A stretch of 50,550 bases of DNA, taken from positions 1 through 50,550 of the forward strand of contig JAGVXD010000002.1 in the NCBI GenBank assembly GCA_018303945.1. The letters run 5' to 3'. Made by a program: the position numbers and the translations under genes. The DNA is from Candidatus Pacearchaeota archaeon (GTDB taxonomy: Archaea > Nanobdellota > Nanobdellia > Pacearchaeales > GW2011-AR1). Of this stretch, positions 9,304 to 18,932 are shown piece by piece (position 1 is the first letter of the stretch; each line of letters begins with the position of its first letter). Under the pieces are notes generated by a model. The model made no database searches. It was not told the DNA's origin and worked only from the letters and a program-made list of their open reading frames with translations.

Positions 9304-9849
9304 ATGGCCGACAAATCTCAACTCGGAATGGTTCAGGTGTTCTGGGGAAATGGAAAAGGAAAGACTACTGCAGCTCTAGGCACAGCTTTGCGTGCATGCG
9401 GAAACGGTTATACAGTGCATCTTATTCAGTTCATGAAGAACGGCACAGGAGATTTTGAGATAGATTATCCTGGAGAGCTCAAAGCCCTTGAAACTTTCAA
9501 TAATTTTTCTGTCAGGAGATTCGGCACGGGTTCATGGGTAATTGGCAAGCCGTCTAAAGCGCATTTAGGCGCCGTTAAGGAAGCGTGTGATTATCTTATT
9601 TCTTGTTTTGGAAAATATGATATAGTTATAGCAGACGAAATTCTTTATGCTGTTCAGATGGGCCTTTTAACAGAGGAAGAGGTCATATTAATAATTGGCA
9701 GGAAACCCAATAATCAAGAGCTTATTCTTACTGGTTCGCACAAACCCCTTACAAATATATTTGAGAAAGCAGATTTAGTTACAGAGATAAAGAAAATCAA
9801 GCACCCTTATGACTCGGGTACAATGGCCAGAAAGGGGCTTGAATACTAA
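9304..9849 (+). CDS. cobO: ATP:corrinoid adenosyltransferase, CobA/CobO/BtuR family
   Basis: GNGKGKTTAALGTALRACGNGYTVHLIQFMKNG P-loop and family layout. Confidence 0.88.
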   Translation: MADKSQLGMVQVFWGNGKGKTTAALGTALRACGNGYTVHLIQFMKNGTGDFEIDYPGELKALETFNNFSVRRFGTGSWVIGKPSKAHLGAVKEACDYLISCFGKYDIVIADEILYAVQMGLLTEEEVILIIGRKPNNQELILTGSHKPLTNIFEKADLVTEIKKIKHPYDSGTMARKGLEY

Positions 9850-10550
9850 GCTTTAAAGCTTGCCTCGCTTTTTCTCTCTTTTCCATCTACTATTACTGTT
9901 CTGGTTATTTTGCCTTTGCGGATTGCAAGCTCTCTAATTTGTACAGGGTCTTTTACTTCTTTTGGGAGCTCAATGTCTTCTATTGTAAGAATATGATTTA
10001 TTTTTACTTCTTTAAAGTCAGGAGCATCAAAAAACAAGTCATCAATTATTGACTGATCATTTGTTTTAAGAGAGCAGAAATCAGGAGTGGCTTCCTTATC
10101 TCCTCTAGAAGCGGGCTTTGCGCTCTTAGGGGCTTTGGCTTTTATTTTTAGATGAAATGCTCCAGTAGAAAATGACAAGGCAAAAAAAGCCTTTGGAAAT
10201 TTATCCATAAGTGAGATTATCTTTTCCGGAGTTGTCGTTGTTGATATAAGTGATTGCTTTACACCCATAAACTGTTTAATTCTCTCTATGGGGAATTCAG
10301 CTTCTTTTGTTATGTCAAATGTTGCTATTATTGCCCCAATTACAGCAATATCTCCTGAAACTTTTTCTAAGCATGCTCTTACAAGATAATTGGCAAATTC
10401 GGGCCCCACCTTTACAGAGTACTGGTTTTTTTGTTTCTTAGCTTCTAAAAGATATCTTGAAGGAAATATACCCTTGCTGAATTTAACGAATTCGCGGTGG
10501 ACTATTTCATCATTAACACCTGAAAATATTTTATTTATTACCGAATGCAT
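9846..10550 (-). CDS. Conserved-looking hypothetical protein
   Basis: ORF of 234 aa, tail-to-tail 4-nt overlap with cobO. Confidence 0.6.
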   Translation of the reverse strand: MHSVINKIFSGVNDEIVHREFVKFSKGIFPSRYLLEAKKQKNQYSVKVGPEFANYLVRACLEKVSGDIAVIGAIIATFDITKEAEFPIERIKQFMGVKQSLISTTTTPEKIISLMDKFPKAFFALSFSTGAFHLKIKAKAPKSAKPASRGDKEATPDFCSLKTNDQSIIDDLFFDAPDFKEVKINHILTIEDIELPKEVKDPVQIRELAIRKGKITRTVIVDGKERKSEASFKA

Positions 10551-10643
10551 ATACTCTATAGATAAAAATCATTTATAAATTTTTGCTGAACCATAATTTC
10601 TTTTAGGAGCGAGATTTATATACTTGTAATAATATACCAGTCC

Positions 10644-11684
10644 ATGGAATTCAACGAAAAAGATATAAAGAAATTCTCAATGCTGGCAATAATAGTTCTT
10701 TTTGCATTTCTCACATTCCTGGTAATTCGTCCAATTCTCATGGCTGTCTTAGGGGCTCTTATTTTGGCTTACTTGTTTATGCCGCTCCACATTCGTTTGC
10801 TTGATTTTGTGAAAAATCGTAGTGTTTCAGCCAGCATTGTCTCATTTATTTTAATACTTGTAGTAATAGTTCCAATATGGTTTCTGATACCTATAGTAAT
10901 TCCTCAAGTTTCAGAAATATTAAGATTTGCGCAGATAATAGACGTCCAAAGCATTATCAAAGCACTCTTCCCCACCGCTTCTGATCAGTTTACAGGTCAG
11001 ATGAGCATAGTCTTAGACGGATTTGTCAGCAATTTAGGGCGTGCAGGATTGGAGAAGCTCACTAATGCTCTTATTGAGCTTCCAAGAATAGCCCTCCAGC
11101 TTTTCATTATATGTTTTGTTTTCTTCTTCACTCTAAGAGACCATCAGCAATTTAGGTCTTTCATGGCTGATTTGTCTCCATTTGCCCCATCAAAGCAGAA
11201 AATATTAATTCAGCACTTTAAAGATGTGGCAGACTCCGTAATATACGGGCAGATAATTATAGGATTGGTGCAGGGAGCTCTTGCAGGCATAGGTTTCTTG
11301 CTCTTTGGAGTAAAGAATGCATTAGCACTCACTATCTTAGCTACTCTTCTCTCAATCACTCCAATCGTAGGTCCATTCATAGTATGGGTGCCAATATCAA
11401 TTTATTTGTTCGCTGCAGGCAATATGCCTATTGCAATAGGTTATCTTCTGTATAACGCCCTTATAGTATCAACAGTAGATAATATCCTCCGCTCTTATCT
11501 TGTTTCAAGAAGAACTAATCTCTCTCCAGCAATAATTCTTATAGGGATGGTCGGAGGTTTCTTCATCTTCGGTGTAATGGGCATAATTCTCGGTCCTCTC
11601 ATCCTAGCATATTTCCTGGTATTTTTGAAATCATACAAAGATAAGACTCTCTACACTTTATTCTCAGACAGCAAAACAGAGTAA
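10644..11684 (+). CDS. AI-2E family transporter (PerM-like permease)
   Basis: Multi-TM ORF with TPIVGPFIVWVP and GIILGPLILAYFLVFL motifs. Confidence 0.88.
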   Translation: MEFNEKDIKKFSMLAIIVLFAFLTFLVIRPILMAVLGALILAYLFMPLHIRLLDFVKNRSVSASIVSFILILVVIVPIWFLIPIVIPQVSEILRFAQIIDVQSIIKALFPTASDQFTGQMSIVLDGFVSNLGRAGLEKLTNALIELPRIALQLFIICFVFFFTLRDHQQFRSFMADLSPFAPSKQKILIQHFKDVADSVIYGQIIIGLVQGALAGIGFLLFGVKNALALTILATLLSITPIVGPFIVWVPISIYLFAAGNMPIAIGYLLYNALIVSTVDNILRSYLVSRRTNLSPAIILIGMVGGFFIFGVMGIILGPLILAYFLVFLKSYKDKTLYTLFSDSKTE

Positions 11685-11729
11685 TTCAATTGACATTAAA
11701 TTTATATATCTATTTTATATCAAAAAAGC

Positions 11730-12002
11730 ATGGGTAAAAGAGAAGATTATGTTCAACAGCTCGCAGAGTACTTAAGAAAGAACCTAAAGAAGGGATATAC
11801 AAAAGATTCTCTTCGCTGGGCTCTGATTAATCAAGGTCATTCAAAATTAGAGGTTGACAAGGCAATCAAGCGCGTAGAAGAAGAGATGAGCCGGGATGCT
11901 CCGATTCTAAGCGTTTCTTCAAATTCACAGGCATCGGCAGAGATCTTGCATCAAGATAGCGAGCCCGAGAAGAAATCTTGGTGGAATCGCTGGTTTGGAT
12001 AG
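11730..12002 (+). CDS. Small helical hypothetical protein
   Basis: 90-aa ORF, ATG about 25 nt after a TATA-like box. Confidence 0.55.
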   Translation: MGKREDYVQQLAEYLRKNLKKGYTKDSLRWALINQGHSKLEVDKAIKRVEEEMSRDAPILSVSSNSQASAEILHQDSEPEKKSWWNRWFG

Positions 12003-12062
12003 GTGCGGCGTGTATATTCTTGTACAACGATTCTTTATATATCATTTAAGCTTTTATTAATT

Positions 12063-12362
12063 ATGAATATTTCTTCGGACAATCTCGGAGCATTATCAAT
12101 TACATATCCTCTTTGCTCAAGTTGTTATTTTTCATCAGATAAAGAACGGCAGGGGATAAAGCGCATAGTCAGAAAGATTAAGGAATCTGATAAGACTCAG
12201 AACAGGATGATATGTATACGATGCCTGCGCAGAACTTCAGCCATATGCACTTGCCATCTTACATTAGATTTAACGAATAAATCAAGTAAAATTCTCTCTT
12301 GTCTTGAAACGTTTGAGTATCTGTCTAAGACCTCTTACGCTTCTAAAGTCAGTGGTAAATGA
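12063..12362 (+). CDS. Small Cys-rich (possible zinc-binding) hypothetical protein
   Basis: Internal ATG of the 12003..12362 ORF; CSSC and CIRC...CTC motifs. Confidence 0.5.
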   Translation: MNISSDNLGALSITYPLCSSCYFSSDKERQGIKRIVRKIKESDKTQNRMICIRCLRRTSAICTCHLTLDLTNKSSKILSCLETFEYLSKTSYASKVSGK

Positions 12363-12444
12363 CGCCGACGCCCGGAATCGAACCGGGAAATCCCGAAGGA
12401 AACTGGTTCTCAAGACCAGCGGAGTACCATTGTCCCACGTCGGC
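12363..12444 (-). tRNA. tRNA-Ser(UGA)
   Basis: GCCGACG...CGTCGGC acceptor stem, CTGGT-CTTGAGA-ACCAG anticodon arm, long variable arm, GGTTCGATTCC T-arm. Confidence 0.95.
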
Positions 12445-12541
12445 TTAATACATTCTCCTCTCTTAGTTATTTAAATATAACTGATATACCATATTAGCAC
12501 TCCAATTATATCTTTCGACTTATATCATTACTAAAAATTCT

Positions 12542-12650
12542 GGAGAACTAGAAGATATGGATAACTGCATTACTTATAGCTCAAGGAAGGGCAGTTATCC
12601 AGACAGAGATCTGTGTACAAAGTGAGCTACAACCTACGCAGTTCTCTATA
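12542..12650. repeat. Intergenic stem-loop element, family copy A
   Basis: Outer stem GAGAACT (12543-12549)/AGTTCTC (12640-12646); inner perfect stem TGGATAACTGC/GCAGTTATCCA; core TACAAAGTGAGCTACAACCTAC (12616-12637) shared with 22908-22929. Confidence 0.75.
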
Positions 12651-12764
12651 TTATAGACTAATAGTTTTCTTAACAAATCTTAAGATAAGATTATAAATCG
12701 CAGTGCTTGAGAAAATGCCCATACTAGAGCTTGCATATCTTCATACATTGAGGATAAAATGGAT

Positions 12765-13043
12765 TTAACCAAACAATGCACTTAGACCTGCTGCTGATTC
12801 GGCTGGCTTTTCTTCTTTCTTCTCTTCCTTCTTAGCTTCTGCAGGTGCAGCGGGTGCTGAAGCCATCGCACTTGCATTGGCAAGCTCCGCAGCAATATCA
12901 ACGCCGTTCAAGCAAGCAATGAGAGTTTTGACTTTCGCTTCATCAACTTTTACTCCAGTTGCAGAAATTACCTTTGTAAGGCTTTCTTCATTAACTGGCT
13001 GTCCCAGCTTATGCAAAAGCAAAGCGCCGTAAACGTATTCCAT
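12765..13043 (-). CDS. rpl12: Ribosomal stalk protein P1 / archaeal L12
   Basis: MEYVYGALLLHKLGQPVNEESL..., Ala/Lys/Glu hinge, GLSALFG C-terminus. Confidence 0.95.
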   Translation of the reverse strand: MEYVYGALLLHKLGQPVNEESLTKVISATGVKVDEAKVKTLIACLNGVDIAAELANASAMASAPAAPAEAKKEEKKEEKPAESAAGLSALFG

Positions 13044-13073
13044 TAGCTATCCTCCCTTGTAGTTTTTGAGTTT

Positions 13074-13916
13074 TCATTTTTGTATTTCTCCGACACTTGC
13101 TGATTCGGATTTAGCATTTAATATTTTCTCAATTGCTTTTGCTTCTAATCCCGCCTTGCTTATGAAATATCCCACAGTATCAGAAGAGAGATACTTAAGA
13201 TTTATCGCAAAACTTCTGCTCTTCCCAATTGCTTCTCTCAATGCTTCCAAGGTCCGCTTCTTATCTATCTTTATCCCTTTGTAAACTTTGTCTGCTGTAG
13301 AATCATAGGCGGCAAGAGGCTCAAATCCTACTTTTAAGGGCATTATTCCAAGTTTAGCCATGACGCTTGCTACGTTGTCTTTTATAGCTTCTCCGGCTCT
13401 GGCTATTGTTGCATGTTGTTTTATTGCAAGCTTTCCACCTTCAACTGCTACTTTAAGTCCAACCCCTGAAAGTTCCGATATGGCTGGGCCTGGAACGAGT
13501 TCAGTAGGTCCCGGCTCAACATGAATATCTTCATTCATTATGTCCCCTGCCTTAGCTTTTGCAGGGCTTTGATTGTCTGCGAGAAGTCCTGAAAGTTCAA
13601 ACGGGTCTAATTCAGAGAAGAACAATGCAACATCAGAGCCAACGCTTTCTTCAAGTGCTTTTATGCCCGGCAATTTGGAATTTTCCATTGCCCTTATAAC
13701 TAGAGACTTCTTGACAACTCTTATAGACGCTTTTCCCCTAAGCTGTTTTTTTATCTGATGAAATTGAGAGCTTGGGAGCTTTCGCGTTGATGCAACTAAC
13801 ACAGTCCTATTTGTCTTAATTTGGTCTACAAGCTCGCTTACCGCTTTTAATTTATATTGCGGAATATTCTTCTCTCTTTTTGATGAATCTTTTTTCTTTA
13901 CTGATTTTGATTTCAT
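13074..13916 (-). CDS. rpl10: Ribosomal protein L10 / P0
   Basis: Archaeal P0 layout (RKLPSSQFHQIKKQLRGKASIRVVKKSLVIRAM, PGPTELVPGPAISELSGVGLKVAVEGGKLAI); ATGA overlap with L1. Confidence 0.95.
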   Translation of the reverse strand: MKSKSVKKKDSSKREKNIPQYKLKAVSELVDQIKTNRTVLVASTRKLPSSQFHQIKKQLRGKASIRVVKKSLVIRAMENSKLPGIKALEESVGSDVALFFSELDPFELSGLLADNQSPAKAKAGDIMNEDIHVEPGPTELVPGPAISELSGVGLKVAVEGGKLAIKQHATIARAGEAIKDNVASVMAKLGIMPLKVGFEPLAAYDSTADKVYKGIKIDKKRTLEALREAIGKSRSFAINLKYLSSDTVGYFISKAGLEAKAIEKILNAKSESASVGEIQK

Positions 13917-14533
13917 GCTATGTTCTCCACCTTAAGAGGTTTACTCATTGTCAGTTTAAGCATGACTGACTTAACATTATCTTTTTTTACAGGAAGCGCA
14001 GCGATAACCGTCTGATATAAGATTTTAACATTGGATATTATCTGCTCGTCACTCATACCTTCTTTTCCAATTGAGACCTTAATGGCGGGCTCTTTTACTC
14101 TTATCTTTATAACACTGTCTATCTTGCTTAAAGCTGTTTTTATTGAAGAATCTTCTTCATTCATTAAAACTCCCAGCTGAGGGGAAGGCATCTTTCCTGT
14201 TGGTCCCAGAGCTTTACCAAATGTAGTTGCCACAGACGGCATAAGTTTAGCAGCAGCAATGAAAAAGTCATAGCTTTTTACAAGTTTCCTTAGGTCTTTC
14301 TTATCTTTATATTTTGGAAATTCAGGAGCAGTAATAGTGTCTACAAGATTAGATTTTTTAGTTAGAAATGCACATACTTTCTTGTCACGTATTCTATTAG
14401 GCAGTGTTACCAGCGCGCTTATATTATCTCTCTTAGGATCAATGTCCTTTAGATTGATAATCATGTCTACGCTCTGCTCAAAGTTGCGTTTTTCCTGCTT
14501 TCTAAGTTCCTGCAATGCTTCTTCTACTTTCAT
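13913..14533 (-). CDS. rpl1: Ribosomal protein L1
   Basis: FFIAAAKLMPSVATTFGKALGPTGKMPSPQ; ATG 14533 preceded by AGGAGAT. Confidence 0.95.
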   Translation of the reverse strand: MKVEEALQELRKQEKRNFEQSVDMIINLKDIDPKRDNISALVTLPNRIRDKKVCAFLTKKSNLVDTITAPEFPKYKDKKDLRKLVKSYDFFIAAAKLMPSVATTFGKALGPTGKMPSPQLGVLMNEEDSSIKTALSKIDSVIKIRVKEPAIKVSIGKEGMSDEQIISNVKILYQTVIAALPVKKDNVKSVMLKLTMSKPLKVENIA

Positions 14534-14565
14534 TTTATCTCCTACATGACGACCCAAACCCCTAG

Positions 14566-14600
14566 AAGGTATGGCTTAGGTATGTAGTCAGCGATACCTT
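14566..14600 (-). promoter_or_regulatory. Hairpin in the L1 mRNA leader; possible L1 autoregulatory site
   Basis: AAGGTAT-CGCTGACTACATACCTAAGCC-ATACCTT on the minus strand, a 7-bp perfect stem upstream of rpl1. Confidence 0.4.
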
Positions 14601-14700
14601 TCCCATTTGAACTTGGTTTTTAAATGTTTTTATTCTCTAAGATTTTTGTATCTACGGGTGTTTTAGATAACTTTTTAAGTTATTTCCTCATAATAAATTT

Positions 14701-14890
14701 ATGCAAGAAAATAGTAATCCTGTAAAAGATTTTTTTTCTGATAACCGCTTTGTTCTTAGAAAGTTATCAAGGTTGGCAAGCATATGTAAAATAGGCAGAT
14801 TCTTTAAAACTTAGAAGAAAAGTATTAAAAGAAATTCATAAATCTAAAGAAGAAAGATATAAATATATAAATCTTGAATTAACTTTATGA
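14701..14890 (+). pseudogene. Small ORF interrupted by a +1 frameshift, immediately upstream of a nucleotidyltransferase
   Basis: Frame 1 MQENSNPVKDFFSDNRFVLRKLSRLASICKIGRFFKT* then frame 2 LRRKVLKEIHKSKEERYKYINLELTL* ending in ATGA overlap with 14887. Confidence 0.45.
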
Positions 14891-15714
14891 AAATTAAACC
14901 AATTTTATTTAATATTCCTTTCCCAATAGAACTCTTCAAAGAAAATAAAATAAATATTGCAGAGAAAAAACAAAGAGAAAAGTTATTGAAAAGAAATATT
15001 TACTATTGCCTCTATAAAAATAAAAAGAATAATCTTTTAGAACAAAGATGGAAAATATTCTTTGATTTGGCAACAAAAGTAAGAGAGTATCTCGCTAAAG
15101 GATATGAGAAAAATAATATCTTAAGTATTTCGATATTCGGTTCAGCACTACATTCTATAAATAATGACGACTATGACTTTTTAGTGATAGTTAGCGGAAG
15201 CATCTTTGATAATGTTCAGACAAAAATTAAGCTGGATAAAATAGAATATTCTGTTGGAATTTCTTTGAAAGGAGAAGAAAATTTTTCAAAAGGGGTTATA
15301 AATAGAAAATCACGATTTAACAAAGAAATTCAAGATAAGATAATTAACAGGACTTCTATTTCATTACCTTATAGGCATTTACCTATTTTGGGGCTGGATT
15401 TTAAAGAAAACAGAGAAATATTTCTATCAAATTGCTATGCTCAAATTTATGACTTATTAATTAATTCTTATAATGCATATTATCTAAGAAAATCAAATAA
15501 TAAGATGCCAAACCGAACAAGAGCAAGAAAAATTCTTTCCAGAATTTTTGAGGCTTCAAAATACGCATCGCTAGTTTTTCCAACAAAAGAACTTGAGAAT
15601 ATTCAAAGAAGAATAGTATCTCGTAGATTAGGTAAGAAATATAATTTAAGAGAAACCAAAAAACTTTTTATAGAATTTGTCAATTATTACAATAAGTTAT
15701 TAGAGAGTAATTAA
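14887..15714 (+). CDS. Nucleotidyltransferase-fold domain protein
   Basis: ISIFGSALHSINNDDYDFLVIV matches the NTase GS...DxD pattern. Confidence 0.65.
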   Translation: MKIKPILFNIPFPIELFKENKINIAEKKQREKLLKRNIYYCLYKNKKNNLLEQRWKIFFDLATKVREYLAKGYEKNNILSISIFGSALHSINNDDYDFLVIVSGSIFDNVQTKIKLDKIEYSVGISLKGEENFSKGVINRKSRFNKEIQDKIINRTSISLPYRHLPILGLDFKENREIFLSNCYAQIYDLLINSYNAYYLRKSNNKMPNRTRARKILSRIFEASKYASLVFPTKELENIQRRIVSRRLGKKYNLRETKKLFIEFVNYYNKLLESN

Positions 15715-16262
15715 TATTTATTTTTTCCTTCAACCAATTCTTTAGGTTGATGTGAGACATCGTTCCAATATTTAAGTCTCCAGTTCCCAAATTTTGGCAT
15801 CCAATAAACCTCACAAACAGCCGTTTCAAGCAACCTGAATCTTATGAGATTTTTTAACTCTAATTCTAATAAAATAGCAAGAATTAATCTATTTGTAATG
15901 CCATGAGCAATTATTAATATTCTTTTATCTTCTTCTGCCCTATTAGTAAAATTTTCTAGAAAGGATTTTAATTTATCATATTGAGATTTGCTTTTCTCAT
16001 CCCACTCTTGTTCTTTTATTTTAAGCAAATTTGATTCAAATTCATTCAATGGGTTTTCTATTTTTGGAGATAATTTTAATTCTTCGGATATGAAGCGGGC
16101 AGTTTCAATTGCTCTCTTAAGACCGCTACAATAGATTTCATCAAAACGTTCATTACTTAATCTTTTAGCAAGATTCTTTGCTTGTTGAATGCCTTTTTCA
16201 GATAATTCTAAATCTCCATCTCCTTCTTTCTTTTCCGCATGTCTAACAAAAACTATTTCCAT
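15711..16262 (-). CDS. Histidine phosphatase (phosphoglycerate mutase-like) family protein
   Basis: VFVRHAEK..., YCSGLKRAIETA, IIAHGITNR. Confidence 0.85.
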   Translation of the reverse strand: MEIVFVRHAEKKEGDGDLELSEKGIQQAKNLAKRLSNERFDEIYCSGLKRAIETARFISEELKLSPKIENPLNEFESNLLKIKEQEWDEKSKSQYDKLKSFLENFTNRAEEDKRILIIAHGITNRLILAILLELELKNLIRFRLLETAVCEVYWMPKFGNWRLKYWNDVSHQPKELVEGKNKY

Positions 16263-16322
16263 TTTTCCTAATAGATTAACATTAAAATAAATATTTAAAT
16301 AGTTAACTATGCCTGCTTTTTT

Positions 16323-17624
16323 ATGAGTGAAATTAAGTTTGATTACAAAAATGGTCAGTTCTTCTTAGAAGGAGTTGAAGGGGAAAGATTTGAATGCAGG
16401 GGGGTTTTACCAATAAATGACTTCAGACAACCAGTAAATTTTTATAGAATAAATAATAATTTTGGTTATGTTCAAGGAAGAATAAATTTTTTTGATAGTT
16501 GTGACAATAATGTAGTGGTTTCAGATCAAACAGAGATAACAATTTTCAATGCAAAGAATTCCTTTATATCAATCAACAATGGAGCATTGCAAGTACTTCC
16601 AATAAGTGAAGTAGAAATCGTTTGTGCAAGAGGGTTAGATTTATTAAAAAATAAAAAGATCATATATAATATCCCAAAAGAAGTTTTGAAAAGAGAAAGA
16701 TTAAAAAGAAAAAGCCATGGAGAGTTGGAGAAGATACTAATAGAAAACTATCGCCTGCATCCAGTCCAATTAAGAGAGATAGAAAAAAGTGCAAAAAAGA
16801 ACGGAATATTTTATGTTTCAGATGGCTATAACAAATACGTTTTCAAATATATTGGGGAAGAAGAAAAAAGAGTTGAGGCAATATCTGAAGTTGCAAAGAA
16901 TATATCATATTTATTCCCTGCGATAAAAGAAACAACGGATGGTAAATCGGGTGTTGTTTTAGAAGATGGAACTTATGTATTAGAGGAATTTATAAGGGGA
17001 AAACATAATACCAAAAGAGATTTAAGTTATTTCACAAAATTAGGAGATTATATGGCTACTATGCATGAACAACTATTAATATTAGTTGAAAATCATCCTA
17101 ATTTAGGAAGAGAATTTTTAACAGATGCAAAACATCTTAGTGAGAGTAACTCGGTAGCTTTAGGGATTGATCTTTCACTTGCAGGACTTGAGGGTATAAA
17201 TTCGGAGATTAGTCAATTTGTAGAATTAGAATTAAGTAAAGAAATTAAATTACTTCCCGAATATCTTATTCATGGAGATCTAAATGAATCTAATGTAATG
17301 GTAACGCCAAATGGCTTTAGATTTATTGATCTTGAGAAAATTAAAATGTCAAAAAGGATATGCGAATTAGAATCTCCTCTTATATTTGGAGGAAATATGG
17401 CTATACCGTTTTATCTTGAAGGAAGTCTAAAGTCAATTATAGGTGGATATAATTCTTCCGCGAAATCTCCCCTGAGCGATAAAGAACGCAAACTAAGTAT
17501 AGATTTAATAAAATATGCTTTAGTAAAAAATTTTGTTATAAGAAACATTAGAAGAGGAGAAAAAGCTAATACTAAAGAAAATCTTTTAGCAAATTTATCT
17601 TTATTAAGCAAGGAGGACTTTTAA
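16323..17624 (+). CDS. Aminoglycoside phosphotransferase/kinase-like protein
   Basis: YLIHGDLNESNVMVTPNGFRFIDLEKI catalytic loop. Confidence 0.75.
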   Translation: MSEIKFDYKNGQFFLEGVEGERFECRGVLPINDFRQPVNFYRINNNFGYVQGRINFFDSCDNNVVVSDQTEITIFNAKNSFISINNGALQVLPISEVEIVCARGLDLLKNKKIIYNIPKEVLKRERLKRKSHGELEKILIENYRLHPVQLREIEKSAKKNGIFYVSDGYNKYVFKYIGEEEKRVEAISEVAKNISYLFPAIKETTDGKSGVVLEDGTYVLEEFIRGKHNTKRDLSYFTKLGDYMATMHEQLLILVENHPNLGREFLTDAKHLSESNSVALGIDLSLAGLEGINSEISQFVELELSKEIKLLPEYLIHGDLNESNVMVTPNGFRFIDLEKIKMSKRICELESPLIFGGNMAIPFYLEGSLKSIIGGYNSSAKSPLSDKERKLSIDLIKYALVKNFVIRNIRRGEKANTKENLLANLSLLSKEDF

Positions 17625-17731
17625 TATGGGTAAAGTATTAATATTTTTTTTGCCACTTCTGATTATTCAAGAGACTATATTATTGTTAAAGAAAGAACTT
17701 GAAGATTCAGCAAATTAAATGTTCCAGATGC

Positions 17732-17926
17732 TCAACTAAAGAACTTAATTATATCAGAGATAGCAAATCCGACGGCGCCAATTATTAATATTCCAAGAGC
17801 AGATATTTTAGCAATGGATTTAAACTCATCAGCAGTCGGTTTCCTAAGGAGATACCATACTCTTTTAGACTGTATTGTAAAAGACATAAATTTCTGTTTC
17901 CATCCAATTTCTCCATTTGCATTCAT
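17732..17926 (-). CDS. secE: Protein translocase subunit SecE/Sec61-gamma
   Basis: 64-aa single-TM protein with KPTADEFKSIAKISALGILIIGAVGFAI signature. Confidence 0.88.
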   Translation of the reverse strand: MNANGEIGWKQKFMSFTIQSKRVWYLLRKPTADEFKSIAKISALGILIIGAVGFAISDIIKFFS

Positions 17927-18049
17927 ACATCTTATACTCTTCCCTGCTTTTTAAAGATATAGATTTGATGGAATCCTGCCTATAGAACTAAAAGAAAATA
18001 GTCATTTTTTAACATATTCAGCTTTAAGATTGTTAAATAATCAGAATCG

Positions 18050-18502
18050 TTACGCTGCTTGTAAACCTTTTAGTGCATCTGCAAGAGAATTTTTGAATGA
18101 CGATTTATCATTTTTCCAGTCTCTAATACTTATGTCTGCCCAAGGTCCATCTCCTTCAGAATATTTAGGTATTTTCATGCCTTCATAATTTACAACTAAA
18201 GTGCGATTTTCAGGATTTCTGTTAACATACCTTACCCAGTTAATATTAGAGTGCGGACCACCGAATTCTTCAGTTGAATCAACGGAATATCCTAAAGAAC
18301 GTAGATGTAAATCAAAACAATACTTAAAATGCTCTGTATTTTTAAGAATTCTTCCATTTGAATTGTAATAAATCTGTCCGGAATCACCTAAATTTAAACT
18401 AGGCCCGACATATGTTTGATTAGGTTCAAATTTAGATTTTCTAAACTCATCATTATTAAAAAATAAGTTCCATACTTCCCATGAATTTAATTTATCTGCC
18501 AT
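18050..18502 (-). CDS. Hypothetical protein
   Basis: 150-aa ORF. Confidence 0.5.
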   Translation of the reverse strand: MADKLNSWEVWNLFFNNDEFRKSKFEPNQTYVGPSLNLGDSGQIYYNSNGRILKNTEHFKYCFDLHLRSLGYSVDSTEEFGGPHSNINWVRYVNRNPENRTLVVNYEGMKIPKYSEGDGPWADISIRDWKNDKSSFKNSLADALKGLQAA

Positions 18503-18671
18503 AACAACTAGTCTTTTCTAACTAGTTTTTAAATGTTGCGTTTAATGGCGTTGTTAATTCTGGGCGTTAAGTTTGGGACTTAATCAAAAGTTATCTATCT
18601 TTAACAGGTATGCTAAATTCATTCAGAGCTTTGATAATCTTTCCACGTTCTTGTGCTAACTCCACTCTTCT

Positions 18672-18932
18672 TTAATGGAACTTTTTAGCGAAGAATATCA
18701 ATAAAGCTAAAGATAAATCAATGAGTAAGAAAACTACGAGCCAGTTTAGTGAATTTGCAAAAATTGCAATCAATACCCCAAATATTAGCGAGGAACCATA
18801 ATAAACCTTAGAATACATACTTGATTTATTTTCTCTTATTTTATCAGACATTTGATTAAGACTTTGAATAGTTGCATATTTAGCAGTATATTCAGGGTCA
18901 TTCGTGCTTAGGTTCTTGGTGTAAGTTTCCAT
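18672..18932 (-). CDS. Small membrane protein (two TM segments)
   Basis: 86-aa ORF with hydrophobic hairpin. Confidence 0.5.
   Translation of the reverse strand: METYTKNLSTNDPEYTAKYATIQSLNQMSDKIRENKSSMYSKVYYGSSLIFGVLIAIFANSLNWLVVFLLIDLSLALLIFFAKKFH

Noticed and set aside
14803-14815. Programmed +1 frameshift at TTT AAA ACT TAG
   Set aside because: A single-nucleotide indel or sequencing error explains it equally well; kept only as a pseudogene/frameshift note.
17625-17717. Short ORF with an 8-T run (MGKVLIFFLPLLIIQET...), possibly a frameshifted gene remnant
   Set aside because: Alternative frames give different short peptides and none matches a family I can name; evidence too weak.
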